From NCBI GenBank assembly GCA_027491115.1, contig JAIXWV010000034.1, forward strand, positions 62,001 to 126,000: DNA of 64,000 nucleotides, given 5' to 3'. The notes under the pieces were generated by a model, which saw only the letters and a list, made by a program, of their open reading frames with translations, ran no database searches and was not told the DNA's origin. Position 1 is the first letter of the stretch, and each line of letters begins with the position of its first letter. This DNA is from Pseudomonadota bacterium. GTDB taxonomy: Bacteria; Bdellovibrionota; UBA1018; CAIMNF01. The position numbers were made by a program, and so were the translations under genes. Below are positions 35,525-44,033 of the stretch, piece after piece.

Positions 35525-35991
35525 CCTGCCGAAACATCCCCTGGCGAAACCACCACCTCTTGCTTGAACTGAAGATTGTAAGCATCGGGAATTTCAGAGA
35601 AGAAATCCCCCTCCCTGAAATTCAAGGGTCGAGGAGTACGGGTGGATGCGAACTCCTCAAGATGGACTCTCAACCGGTACATCGGACCAGCAATTTTGTG
35701 AGACAACACCAGACCGACCACTGAGACCACCACGACCACAGCAACAAAGCTGAGTACCGTAATTGCATCCAACTCGGTCTGTCTGGACTCAATAAACCGG
35801 TAAAAGACATGATCAGCCTGCAGACCCGCCATTCTGGCTTGCTCACGGAGCTGGAAAAAAAACCACTGGTGAGCCAAATGCATGACGCCAATCACACCAA
35901 GGGCTAAAGCACTCATCCAACCCATGAAACGGAACTGAAATCCAGGGTTGATCAGTAGGCGCTTCCGCCCGGGACTAAGCTTCTTTTCCAA
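35521..35991 (-). CDS. Two-helix membrane protein with HAMP-like SHKIAGP motif (paralogue of 12086-12544)
   Basis: 156 residues from a TTG at 35991, preceded by AGGAGG with 5-nt spacing; a longer open frame reaches 36084 but has no such site and would exceed the paralogue's length. The architecture repeats that of the 152-residue protein at 12 kb: basic KRLLINPGFQF start, TM1, a periplasmic loop with QADHVFYRFI, TM2, SHKIAGPMYRLRVHLEEF and FREGDFFSEIPDA. Here the partner gene downstream encodes a TM-anchored helical protein instead of PilZ. A sensor or scaffold role is inferred. Confidence 0.7.
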   Translation of the reverse strand: MEKKLSPGRKRLLINPGFQFRFMGWMSALALGVIGVMHLAHQWFFFQLREQARMAGLQADHVFYRFIESRQTELDAITVLSFVAVVVVVSVVGLVLSHKIAGPMYRLRVHLEEFASTRTPRPLNFREGDFFSEIPDAYNLQFKQEVVVSPGDVSAG

Positions 35992-35996
35992 ACGAG

Positions 35997-36002
35997 CCTC
36001 CT
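35997..36002 (-). promoter_or_regulatory. AGGAGG site fixing the start at TTG 35991
   Basis: Perfect Shine-Dalgarno core on the minus strand, 5 nt before the TTG. It supports the shorter start and brings the protein to the same length as its paralogue. Confidence 0.55.
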
Positions 36003-36087
36003 CGAAGTCATCGACTCCGTCATTCTCAGTTCGGAAAATCTCTTGAAGACCTTGAGGGGGCTCTCTGCCCCCCCAAGTCACCAAAAA

Positions 36088-37611
36088 TCAGAAGCTGGGG
36101 TTGAGAAACCCAGTCGAGCCAGATCCACCAGAAGTCTTGTTCTGCACGTTGTGAACCTTATATCCGTCAGCAATATAACTATGGTCCCCGTCCGTGCTGA
36201 AATTGAACACCGTCTCGGAGTTCAAGACCGATTCCAAACTGTGGATCCTGAAACTACCATTCCTAGTCAAGAGGACGTCGCCTGGATTCATGCTCAAAAC
36301 AGCCAATCCTGGACTCTCTTTCGAGCTCAGAATCGGATTCAACGAACGCCAGCCACGGTCACTCAAGAAAGGATGCGAGTCAGTAAAGAAGGCCTTCCCA
36401 CCGTTAAATCCATATTTTAATCCACGATGAGCAATCTTGAAGAGCTTAGTCACAACATTGACTCCACCCCCCGTTCCGCGCACCCGGTCACCCATGCGGA
36501 TCTTCTCAATAGCTTTGAAGGAACCATCCGCCATTTCAATCTTGGTTCCCGCGATGAAACAGCCAGACCCGATGCCACCACTACCACCACCAGTGGTGCC
36601 GGTACCCCCACTGCTGTAACCAGACAGAGATATCGGGCGAGAAATCTGACCAGAAACGTTCGCACAACTAAACGTCAAAGTGGTCCCATAACTCATTGCC
36701 GATGTGGGAACTCCTGTAACACTTACGGAACAAGAGCCACCCGCTCCGAGATTAGTCCCGCAACTACTCGAGTTCAGATTGAAGACACTCACAGGAGATA
36801 ACGCGACAACACACCCAGTTGCCATGCCCGTACCGGTATTACTAAATGTGTAAGTTGCAGGCAAAGAGGTGTTGTTCAACAAAACGGCACCTAACGAGGT
36901 TCCAGTTGCTGGAGCAACAGAAAGAGCTGGAGTGAAGCTTGTGCTTGAACCACTGCCAGAACCTGTTGACGGGGTAGACGTCGGGGTAGACGAGGCACCC
37001 GAAACCCCCGTTACTGATACTTGAACAATGACTCCGGCTCCCGTGTTCGTACAACCGACCGTCAAGTTAGTCGTAAAGGTGTTTTGCGAGGGGGGAGTCC
37101 CACGGACTCCAAGCGAGCAAGACGCACCCGCAGCGATGGTCGACCCACAATTATTCGAGACAATATCGAAAACGGTCTCATTACTGAGTGTAGCCGTGCA
37201 CCCGGTCGCAGAGACAGAAGCGCTTGTGTTGCTTATTGTAAAGGTCGCAGAGCCCGGGGAACTTGCCAAGACCGTCACGTTTCCAAGACTCTGGGGATTG
37301 TTAGGACTGACAGACAAAGCCCCTCCTGATGCAGAGGGCGTCTTGGTGTAGCAGGAGTGGTTGGCTCCATTGTAGGCTACGACCACCAGGCTGCAATTAC
37401 CAGCACCCCAAGCCGAGGTACAGTTGGGCAAAGTAGGATAATAGGTGACTAAGGCATTCGAGGCGGAGCTGCAGGCACTTCCGGTAGAAGCACTTCCCAC
37501 CGCAGTGGAGGCATTCCCCGCAACCTGAGAAAGAACTGAACCTTGCTTCGCGCACCCTGCGAGCACCAACAACAAACCACTCAAAGCGAAACCGTGTATC
37601 CGTCCGGACAT
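36088..37611 (-). CDS. Repeat-containing lipoprotein ending in a Hint (intein/hedgehog-type) domain
   Basis: 507 residues from the ATG at 37611. Lipobox LVLAGC at the N-terminus. Two related Ser/Thr/Asn-rich domains of about 90 residues follow (each with a TFxxSNT strand, a TGC motif, VFNL/VFDI, a CGT/CGS motif and a GxSCS motif), separated by a TPTSTPSTGSGSGSS linker. After a Gly-rich hinge comes a Hint domain: Cys351 in GCFIAGTKIEMADG, the block-B TxxH as TDSH (410-413) and the C-terminal VHN (486-488). The residue after Asn is Val, not Cys/Ser/Thr, so cleavage is more likely than splicing. A short GS-rich tail follows. Probably a surface protein that releases or ligates its own C-terminus. 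Confidence 0.85.
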   Translation of the reverse strand: MSGRIHGFALSGLLLVLAGCAKQGSVLSQVAGNASTAVGSASTGSACSSASNALVTYYPTLPNCTSAWGAGNCSLVVVAYNGANHSCYTKTPSASGGALSVSPNNPQSLGNVTVLASSPGSATFTISNTSASVSATGCTATLSNETVFDIVSNNCGSTIAAGASCSLGVRGTPPSQNTFTTNLTVGCTNTGAGVIVQVSVTGVSGASSTPTSTPSTGSGSGSSTSFTPALSVAPATGTSLGAVLLNNTSLPATYTFSNTGTGMATGCVVALSPVSVFNLNSSSCGTNLGAGGSCSVSVTGVPTSAMSYGTTLTFSCANVSGQISRPISLSGYSSGGTGTTGGGSGGIGSGCFIAGTKIEMADGSFKAIEKIRMGDRVRGTGGGVNVVTKLFKIAHRGLKYGFNGGKAFFTDSHPFLSDRGWRSLNPILSSKESPGLAVLSMNPGDVLLTRNGSFRIHSLESVLNSETVFNFSTDGDHSYIADGYKVHNVQNKTSGGSGSTGFLNPSF

Positions 37612-37698
37612 AAACACCCCTCTCACCTTAGTTTATCGATTATCCGCCTATGAACAAGAACTATTCCATTCCACTAATTTGATTGTTTCCCAAAGTAA

Positions 37699-37731
37699 AA
37701 AGGCCCTGCTCCAGCTTGGAACAGGGCCTTT
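37699..37731 (-). terminator. Rho-independent terminator of the HU gene
   Basis: Perfect 10-bp stem AAAGGCCCTG/CAGGGCCTTT with an inner TCCA/TGGA pair, followed on the minus strand by a T run, 26 bp beyond the HU stop. Confidence 0.85.
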
Positions 37732-37756
37732 CACTTGGATCTGACGGAGAACCGGA

Positions 37757-38173
37757 TTACCAGTTCTTCTTGTCAGCGAAAGTTTCTTTCATGCTCTTCG
37801 GGAAAGACCAGCGAGGCTTTTTGGACTCGGGACGAGCCTTCACCATGATTTCTTCACCGGTGAAAGGATTGGTGCCTTTTCCAGCCTTGCGGCCTTTGAC
37901 GTCACGACGGGCCAGCACGCCGATCACAGGGAAACGGACGCGTTCGCCGGAAGCGGCTTTCTTAGCACCATTCAAGAATGCGCCTTCAACGGCGTTCTTG
38001 AGGTCGGAGCGCTTGATCTTCACTTGGCCGTTCTTGCCGGCGGTCGCGATGGTGATCAGGGCTTCGTGGAGCTCGGTGATCATGGAGAACTTGGTGTTCT
38101 TCTTCATGGTCTTCACGGTTTTCTTAGTGGTGGTTTTGGTCGCTGCTTTAGTTGTTTTCTTGTTCTTTTTCAT
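37757..38173 (-). CDS. HU-family nucleoid protein with lysine-rich N-terminal tail
   Basis: 138 residues, ATG at 38173 preceded by GGAGG with good spacing. Residues 1 to about 28 are a Lys/Thr tail (KKNKKTTKAATKTTTKKT) like a histone H1 tail. The rest is HU fold: helical ITELHEALITIATAGKNG, then RVRFPVIGVLARRDVKGRKAGK and the DNA-arm signature GTNPFTGEEIMVKA. It would bind and bend DNA as a dimer. Typical HU is about 90 residues, so the tail is an addition. Isolated gene with its own terminator, divergent from the Fur-family gene; probably highly expressed. Confidence 0.88.
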   Translation of the reverse strand: MKKNKKTTKAATKTTTKKTVKTMKKNTKFSMITELHEALITIATAGKNGQVKIKRSDLKNAVEGAFLNGAKKAASGERVRFPVIGVLARRDVKGRKAGKGTNPFTGEEIMVKARPESKKPRWSFPKSMKETFADKKNW

Positions 38174-38394
38174 TAAAAAGATCCTCCAATGGGTCTTAGA
38201 GTAGTGTTTTTTTGACGTTTGGCAAACGGTTTTTTTCACAAATACTCATTTTTTCGGGCAGAAACCGTGTCGGAACGCTCGATGAGTCCCGCTTCGACAG
38301 TCGGTACATCTTGAAAACCGTCATTTTCATGGGCGAAACAAGCATTTTTCAACATGGATTGACTGAACTCGGATCCTCATCCGAGAATGGATTC

Positions 38395-38886
38395 ATGTTG
38401 AAATCTGCCCCGTGCGGAAGAAAAAAAGTCCACGAACCCTCATCCACGGGCGGATCGCCTGAATCCTGGGAAGAGGTTTTGGCTCGCTTTCTCCGCGAAA
38501 AAAGCCTGCGTCTCACGGACCAACGAAGGAAAATCGCATCCATCGCCCTTTCCCATGACAGGCATTTCGAGATCCAGGAACTGGTCCGGGAAGTCAGGAT
38601 GAACCATCCCGAAATCAGTCCGGCTACGGTTTACCGGAACGTGAAGACCCTGTGTGAGGCCGGGTTGCTCCAAGAAACACTCGAGAGCCGTTCCGGGGTT
38701 ACTCTTTACGAACGAACCGAATCCGGGCACCACGACCATATCGTCTGCCTCGACTGCGGCCTCATTTTTGAATTCCACAATGCGGCCATCGAAAAGGCCC
38801 AAACCAAGGCCATCCGAACGATGGGCTTCATCGAAACCCGCCATCAGCACGTGATTTACGCAAAATGCGAACTGATCAAGAAATGA
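38395..38886 (+). CDS. Fur-family metal/peroxide-responsive transcriptional regulator
   Basis: 163 residues from the ATG at 38395; earlier in-frame starts at 38329 and 38212 exist and no ribosome-binding site settles the choice. The winged-helix DNA-binding part (SLRLTDQRRKIASIAL, ISPATVYRNVKTLCEAGLL) is followed by the dimerisation domain with HHDHIVCLDCGLIFEFHN, supplying the HxH and CxxC metal ligands. A second CxxC pair is not complete at the C-terminus (AKCELIKK). It could be Fur, PerR or Zur type. It lies tail to tail with tex, one base between their stops. Confidence 0.88.
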   Translation: MLKSAPCGRKKVHEPSSTGGSPESWEEVLARFLREKSLRLTDQRRKIASIALSHDRHFEIQELVREVRMNHPEISPATVYRNVKTLCEAGLLQETLESRSGVTLYERTESGHHDHIVCLDCGLIFEFHNAAIEKAQTKAIRTMGFIETRHQHVIYAKCELIKK

Positions 38887-41307
38887 TCACTTCTTCAAGC
38901 TGCTCTTGAGCGATGCCAGACCCGCGAAGGCGTTGTTGAAGGCCTGTCCGGGCTTTTCAGAGGAAAACCCCCTCGAACCGCCGGAAGACTCCGGACGGGG
39001 GCGAGGTCGCTGATCAGGCGACTTGGGAGTGAACGTCTTACCGCCCGACGGGACAGGTCTCTTGTCGCCGGCATAACTGACCGTGAGCGGCTTGGCCTCT
39101 TGGGAGGCGGCGGCCCTTGCAGGTTTCTCATCCATTCTCATGGTGAGTGACATCTGGGACTTCTCGAGATTCACCTCGAGAACCCGGACCGTCACCTTGT
39201 CTCCGGGGCTGACGACCTGACTCGGGTCCGTCACAAACTTTTGTCCGAGCTGCGAGATGTGCACCAACCCGTCCTGATGGACACCGATGTCCACGAATGC
39301 TCCGAAATTGGTGACATTGGTGACGACCCCCGTGCAGATCATGCCGGGCTTCACATCCTTGAGTTCCGAGAGATCATCCCTGAATTGGACCGGGACGAAC
39401 ACATCCCGGGGATCCCTTCCGGGTTTTTCAAGTTCTGAAACAATGTCTTTCAGCGTGAATTCACCGAGTTTAGACTTGGCTTCGGGTAACTTCAGGAGCT
39501 GTTTGGCACCGGCTCCGACGAAATCGGCCACTCCTTTCCCTTGCGACTTGGCCATGGTCTCGAGATCTGCGTAGCGTTCGGGGTGGACCCCCGTGTTGTC
39601 CAGGGGGTTCCCGCTTTCCGGGATACGCAGAAAGCCCGCAGCCAGCTCGAAGGTCTTTTTGCTGAAACGAGGCACTTGGTTCAGGTCATCACGGGATTTG
39701 AACAACCCTTTGGACTCCCGGTATTCGACAATCGCCTTAGCGAGGCCTTCACCGATGCCCGATACCCGCGACAGTAGGTACACAGACCCGGTGTTGACGT
39801 TCACACCGACTGCGTTCACGCAGGAGTCCATCACCTGCTCCAGGGCACGCTTCAGGCTCGTCTGCGAGACATCGTGTTGATACTGACCGACACCGATGCT
39901 TTTGGGATCGATTTTCACCAACTCGGCAAGGGGATCCTGGAACCTGCGTGCAATGGAAATCGCACCTCGGACCGTGACATCCAGGTCGGGAAACTCTTCA
40001 CGAGCTACGGCACTTGCACTGTAAACAGAGGCACCGGCCTCACTCACCATCACCACCGGCATCTGAATGGATGCATCCTTCAAAGCCTGGCGGATGAAAG
40101 CCTCGGTTTCGCGTCCGGCCGTCCCGTTCCCGACGACGATGGAGCTGATCTGTCCGCTCGATGCAACGGCTGTCAAAAACGCCTTGGCTTGGTTCTTCTC
40201 AGCTTCTGACTGGAGCCGGATGACTGTTTCAGCAAGGAACTTGCCAGAACCGTCGATTACGGCCAACTTACAACCGGTACGGATCCCTGGATCGACCCCG
40301 AGGACGGGTTTCGGACCATAAGGGGGGGCGAGCAGGATCTTCCGGACGTTTTCGGAAAACACCTGAATGGCCATCTGGTCGGCCACGTCCTTCAATTGTT
40401 TGTGAAGTTCGTTTTCGATGCTCGGGATGACATGAGCCTTCAATGCGATCCGTGCCGCCTTTTCAAGCACCGGCTTCACCATCGAGTCACGCACGGCTCC
40501 TGCCGCGTTTTGAAAATGCTGGAGCAGATCCTGGTCGAACAAGGCGTCGGACTTGCCGGCACCGAGGGAAATCGACAGTTCCTCCTCAATCCACCCCCTT
40601 CTGACCGCCAAATAACGATGGGACGAGCGTGGCTCGAGCAACGAAGAAACCTTCTCCTCATACTCGAAATAGTTCTGATATTTCGAGGCGGGCTTCACTT
40701 TGTCGCCCTTGAGAGTCTTCAGGAACCCACGTTTCTGAAAAGTCTCCCGGACAAACTGACGGAGAGCCAGATCCTCACTCAACTTTTCGATCAAGATGTC
40801 GGTCGCTCCTGCGATCGCACTTTCGGCATCCTTGAAACCTTTCTCCTCGTTCCGAAAGGTGAAGGCCCAAAGTTCAAGAGTCTGGCCAGGCTCGGGAACT
40901 GCGCTCCCGCTCCCGATGTTCCATATCCAATCCGCAAGTGGCTGAAGTCCGGCCTCTTTGGCAAGGGTGGCCTTGCTTTTCCTTTTTTGCTTGTATGGAA
41001 GGTAAAGATCCTCGAGTAAGTTCTTGTCGAAGCAAACGAGAATGCGAGTCTTGAGTTCGTCGGTGAGTTTACCCTGTTTATCGATTTCAGACACGATGTA
41101 GGACTGCCGGTTCAGAACCTCGTCCCACTCTTCTTTTAGATCCATCACCTTCTGGATCTTGACCTCGTCCAGGTTCCCGGTCACTTCCTTCCGGTAGCGG
41201 GCGATGAAGGGAACCGTGGCCCCTTCGGCTTTGAGCGCGAGGACCGCGTGAGCGGCTTGCGCGGGAATGCTAGCATCCAGGGTAGAGAGCCATTTTTCGA
41301 AAGTCAT
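38887..41307 (-). CDS. tex: Tex-family S1 RNA-binding transcription accessory protein
   Basis: 806 residues, normal for Tex/YhgF. N-terminal helical region with VPFIARYRKEVTGNLDE, YqgF-like nuclease fold (VLGVDPGIRTGCKLAVIDGSG), tandem helix-hairpin-helix segment (VNTGSVYLLSRVSGIGEGLAKAIVEYR) and a C-terminal S1 domain (GMICTGVVTNVTNFGAFVDIGVHQDGLVHIS). A low-complexity Pro/Arg/Ser tail of about 80 residues follows the S1 domain, longer than in E. coli. Tex binds nucleic acid and influences transcription or translation of toxin and other genes. It is probably in an operon with the upstream SEC-C gene (18-bp gap). Confidence 0.95.
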   Translation of the reverse strand: MTFEKWLSTLDASIPAQAAHAVLALKAEGATVPFIARYRKEVTGNLDEVKIQKVMDLKEEWDEVLNRQSYIVSEIDKQGKLTDELKTRILVCFDKNLLEDLYLPYKQKRKSKATLAKEAGLQPLADWIWNIGSGSAVPEPGQTLELWAFTFRNEEKGFKDAESAIAGATDILIEKLSEDLALRQFVRETFQKRGFLKTLKGDKVKPASKYQNYFEYEEKVSSLLEPRSSHRYLAVRRGWIEEELSISLGAGKSDALFDQDLLQHFQNAAGAVRDSMVKPVLEKAARIALKAHVIPSIENELHKQLKDVADQMAIQVFSENVRKILLAPPYGPKPVLGVDPGIRTGCKLAVIDGSGKFLAETVIRLQSEAEKNQAKAFLTAVASSGQISSIVVGNGTAGRETEAFIRQALKDASIQMPVVMVSEAGASVYSASAVAREEFPDLDVTVRGAISIARRFQDPLAELVKIDPKSIGVGQYQHDVSQTSLKRALEQVMDSCVNAVGVNVNTGSVYLLSRVSGIGEGLAKAIVEYRESKGLFKSRDDLNQVPRFSKKTFELAAGFLRIPESGNPLDNTGVHPERYADLETMAKSQGKGVADFVGAGAKQLLKLPEAKSKLGEFTLKDIVSELEKPGRDPRDVFVPVQFRDDLSELKDVKPGMICTGVVTNVTNFGAFVDIGVHQDGLVHISQLGQKFVTDPSQVVSPGDKVTVRVLEVNLEKSQMSLTMRMDEKPARAAASQEAKPLTVSYAGDKRPVPSGGKTFTPKSPDQRPRPRPESSGGSRGFSSEKPGQAFNNAFAGLASLKSSLKK

Positions 41308-41325
41308 GATGTGGTTACCGGTAAG

Positions 41326-41832
41326 TTATTTTTTTCTGAAACGATTCCAGAGCCGGGAAAGACCGGCCTTTTCGTTGTTCTTTTGGATTTCCTGGAGCTT
41401 TTCTTTCTGCTCACTTGAAAGCTCAGAAGGGTTTCCATCGGACTGTGCGGCGTTCTCAAGCTGTTGATCGAGCTGGGGGGATTTTTTCAACAATTCTTGA
41501 ACGGAAGGAGGAAGCCTGCGCTGCAGATCCTCGAGCTCACGGGTCACATCTTTCCCCATCATCCCTTTTTGCATCAATGCCTGAAGCTGCTGCAGCTGTC
41601 CCTTCGGCAGCCGCTGGATGGCTGAGCTGAACTCTGCAAGCCAGGCCAGATCCATCTTAGAAGGATCGAACTGGGGTGCCTCCGAAGCACTGGCAGCTCC
41701 ATCAGCGGGAGCGGGAGCCGGGGTATTCCCCTTCCATTCGACGCTCTCGGCATGACACTTTTTGAACTTCTTCCCACTGCCACAAGGGCAAGGGTCGTTA
41801 CGCCCCACATTCTTGAATTGTTCTGTATCCAT
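41326..41832 (-). CDS. SEC-C motif protein
   Basis: 168 residues. The N-terminus is a SEC-C zinc motif, [18 protein letters not shown], as found at the C-terminus of SecA and in many small proteins, then an Ala/Pro-rich linker and a helical charged region ([36 protein letters not shown]). No catalytic domain is visible. It may use zinc to contact a partner such as SecB or ribosomes. Start ATG at 41832 overlaps the divergent outer-membrane-protein ATG at 41831 by two bases; one of the two genes may start further in. Confidence 0.75.
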   Translation of the reverse strand: MDTEQFKNVGRNDPCPCGSGKKFKKCHAESVEWKGNTPAPAPADGAASASEAPQFDPSKMDLAWLAEFSSAIQRLPKGQLQQLQALMQKGMMGKDVTRELEDLQRRLPPSVQELLKKSPQLDQQLENAAQSDGNPSELSSEQKEKLQEIQKNNEKAGLSRLWNRFRKK

Positions 41833-42589
41833 GAGCCCTCAAGGTTGCCGAAAGAAGTACGGGAAATCAACACTTCAGTTTGACATCCCCCACCTGAAAC
41901 AGCCAAACTGGAAGGGCTTGATCCATTCGCTGCGGGTGCTCCTGATTCCGATGTTATTGGCGCTTGTCCCCTTCTCCGGCCTGGCTCTGGCGGAGGAAGT
42001 CGATCCGGATTACATCATCGACCGCCCCGACTACATCACAGGCGAGCCTTGGTACCAGATCGCAAAAAGCACCTGGTCGATCGGTTTGCGGGCCGGCCTG
42101 GATGATTTTCCCTCCTCGGTTGCGCAGGGTGACCTTTTCCAACTGAGCGGGGACTGGATCATCCCCTGGCAAACCTTGGGCTTGTTCTCGGTAGGACCCC
42201 AAATCGCCGTCTTGAATCTCCGCTCACCGGTGGTCGGCACGGTCAGTGATCCTCTCAACCTGATGCTTGGAGCCACCATCCGATATCAGCTGAAAATCAT
42301 GAAAAACCAGCCTCTGGTCCCTACGATTGCCGTGTCATGGGACTACTATCGTCTCAAGTCGGCTTTTCCTGTGGCACCTTACGCGACTGGTGGTGGGGTC
42401 AGTTTCTCTGCAGGGGCCCTGCTCAATCTAGGATGGATTGATCGTGAGACGGCTAAAGAAGCGTTTCAAAGCCTGGGAATGACCCGAGCATACTTGAGCG
42501 CCGAGGTGCAGAGCACTGCTTTCAAAAACACCGTATTCAGTAATGAAGCTCTGTTCTACCTATTCGGAATTCGCTTCGAATTCGAATGA
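41831..42589 (+). CDS. Outer-membrane/exported protein, beta-rich
   Basis: Up to 252 residues from the ATG at 41831. A TTG after TGGAAGGGC, about 30 residues in, would give a cleaner signal peptide ([26 protein letters not shown]). The mature part has alternating hydrophobic strands and ends FGIRFEFE, close to the aromatic-terminated C-terminus of outer-membrane barrels; segments such as [15 protein letters not shown] and [14 protein letters not shown] fit strands. I cannot name a family. It ends just before tRNA-Leu on the opposite strand. Confidence 0.62.
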   Translation: MSPQGCRKKYGKSTLQFDIPHLKQPNWKGLIHSLRVLLIPMLLALVPFSGLALAEEVDPDYIIDRPDYITGEPWYQIAKSTWSIGLRAGLDDFPSSVAQGDLFQLSGDWIIPWQTLGLFSVGPQIAVLNLRSPVVGTVSDPLNLMLGATIRYQLKIMKNQPLVPTIAVSWDYYRLKSAFPVAPYATGGGVSFSAGALLNLGWIDRETAKEAFQSLGMTRAYLSAEVQSTAFKNTVFSNEALFYLFGIRFEFE

Positions 42590-42593
42590 AAAA

Positions 42594-42678
42594 TGGTGCG
42601 GCCGACTGGACTTGAACCAGCACACCTCTCGGTATACGCCCCTCAAACGTACGTGTCTACCAATTCCACCACGGCCGC
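42594..42678 (-). tRNA. tRNA-Leu (anticodon GAG)
   Basis: 85 nt including encoded CCA. Acceptor stem GCGGCCG/CGGCCGC, D-loop AATTGGTAGAC, anticodon stem TACGT/GCGTA with loop TTGAGGG (anticodon GAG), a class II long variable arm, and T-loop TTCAAGT. An upstream TTGACT -35 with TAGTGT -10 on the minus strand (within and just after the PP2C gene end) could be its promoter. Confidence 0.95.
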
Positions 42679-42732
42679 ATCACAAAAAAAGGGTAAGTCC
42701 GACACTACCCGAAGCCGAAGACACAGTCAATG

Positions 42733-43956
42733 TCAAACGCTCTTCATTTTGGCAATCTCCCGCCCTTGAACAATCAGGCGATCGAGCACCATGTCGAGAA
42801 GTCCTTTGTAAAAATTTCTCTCGAATTCCAAGTCATTTTTGAAGGTATCGTACAGATCCTGTCTCTTCAGTGACAAGAGGACCACCTCTTCCTTGGCTAC
42901 CGCTGTCGCGGTGCGTTTCCCTTGCTGAATCAGCGTGACCTCGCCAATGAACTCACCCGGCTTCTTGTACGCAATGAATTGACCTTTGATGAGAATTTCG
43001 AGCGTGCCCTTAGCGACGATGTACAGAGTTTCCCCCTCCGTCCCTTCCTGCACCACCACTGATCCTGCTCTGTACTCTTCAACTTGGCAAAGAGCGGCGA
43101 CATGACTTTGCTGGGTATAGTCGAAATACTTGCTAATGGGCATTTCTGAAATCAACTGAATCCGATCGGCAGCGAACAGAGGAGAATTGTCTGTACCTGC
43201 TTCGGGGAATTGAACCTCGATGAGTGTAGCATCATCGCCGCTGGCCCTAGCGCACTGATCTGTCACAGACTTCAAATCTTTTCCGGCCAACATCATCTCG
43301 ACCAACTGAGGAAGACCCTGTCCCGAACTGAGCGGACTGTACAATCCGTCTGTGGCCATCATGAGGATGTCCTTCGGCTGGAACTCGATCAACAACATGT
43401 CAGGGATGGTAAAATTCGATCCAAATGCCCGGGATACTGCGCCGGCCATAGGATAAGCCGCTGCCTCCTCGGGCGTCTTACCCATCTTGATGAGTTCGTC
43501 GTAACCCTTGTGATCCTTGGTCAAAGTGTAGATTTTTCCGGACCGGTAAAGGTACGCTCTGGAATCGCCCAGGTGCCCCAGAATCGCAAATTGATGATCG
43601 ACCCACACTGTAATGCACGTACAGTGCGAATCTTTGTAATTTGAGTTCTGAAGGGAAAGGGTGATGAGATTTTTCTGGGCGCTGGAGAATGCTTCGACCA
43701 AAAACTCCTGCATCCTCTGCAGCTTTCTCGGTCCGGGAAGAGGCTCCTTGTAGTTCTTGAGATAACGATTGGCTTCGACCAGCTTCTCCTGGATCTGTTT
43801 GGCCACAAACTCAGCCGCGAAACGGCCTTTTCCTCCCTCACTGACCCCGTCACAGATCACATAGATCCCCTGTTCAGGATTCATCAGTGCAAAATCATCA
43901 TTGGTGGAATGTTTGGAGCCCATGGAACTGACTTGGACAGATTTTGGTTGGAACAT
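42733..43956 (-). CDS. PP2C-type phosphatase fused to a cyclic-nucleotide-binding domain
   Basis: 407 residues from the ATG at 43956; the longer frame to 44109 crosses a terminator. Residues 1 to about 250 form a PP2C phosphatase with metal-ligand motifs NDDFAL, VICDGVSEGGKG, GHLGDSRAYLY, MMATDGLYSPL and SGDDATLI. Residues about 275-390 are a cNMP-binding domain (GSVVVQEGTEGETLYIVAKGTLEI, GEFIGEVTLIQQGKRTATAVA with the phosphate-contacting Arg). It probably removes phosphate from Ser/Thr proteins in response to a cyclic nucleotide such as cAMP. Both domains look intact. No cognate kinase is adjacent. It is monocistronic with tRNA-Leu downstream. Confidence 0.88.
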   Translation of the reverse strand: MFQPKSVQVSSMGSKHSTNDDFALMNPEQGIYVICDGVSEGGKGRFAAEFVAKQIQEKLVEANRYLKNYKEPLPGPRKLQRMQEFLVEAFSSAQKNLITLSLQNSNYKDSHCTCITVWVDHQFAILGHLGDSRAYLYRSGKIYTLTKDHKGYDELIKMGKTPEEAAAYPMAGAVSRAFGSNFTIPDMLLIEFQPKDILMMATDGLYSPLSSGQGLPQLVEMMLAGKDLKSVTDQCARASGDDATLIEVQFPEAGTDNSPLFAADRIQLISEMPISKYFDYTQQSHVAALCQVEEYRAGSVVVQEGTEGETLYIVAKGTLEILIKGQFIAYKKPGEFIGEVTLIQQGKRTATAVAKEEVVLLSLKRQDLYDTFKNDLEFERNFYKGLLDMVLDRLIVQGREIAKMKSV

Positions 43957-43975
43957 ATCCGAATTATCCTCGTAT

Positions 43976-44010
43976 AAAAAAAAAGGGCAACCTGCAACGC
44001 AGGCTGCCCT
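43976..44010 (-). terminator. Rho-independent terminator of the secreted metalloprotease gene
   Basis: Stem AGGGCA-CCTGC/GCAGG-TGCCCT with one mismatch and a 3-nt loop, followed on the minus strand by nine T. It lies 24 bp after the protease stop and separates it from the PP2C gene. Confidence 0.88.
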
Positions 44011-44033
44011 CCCTAAATTTGAGAATAGAATTC

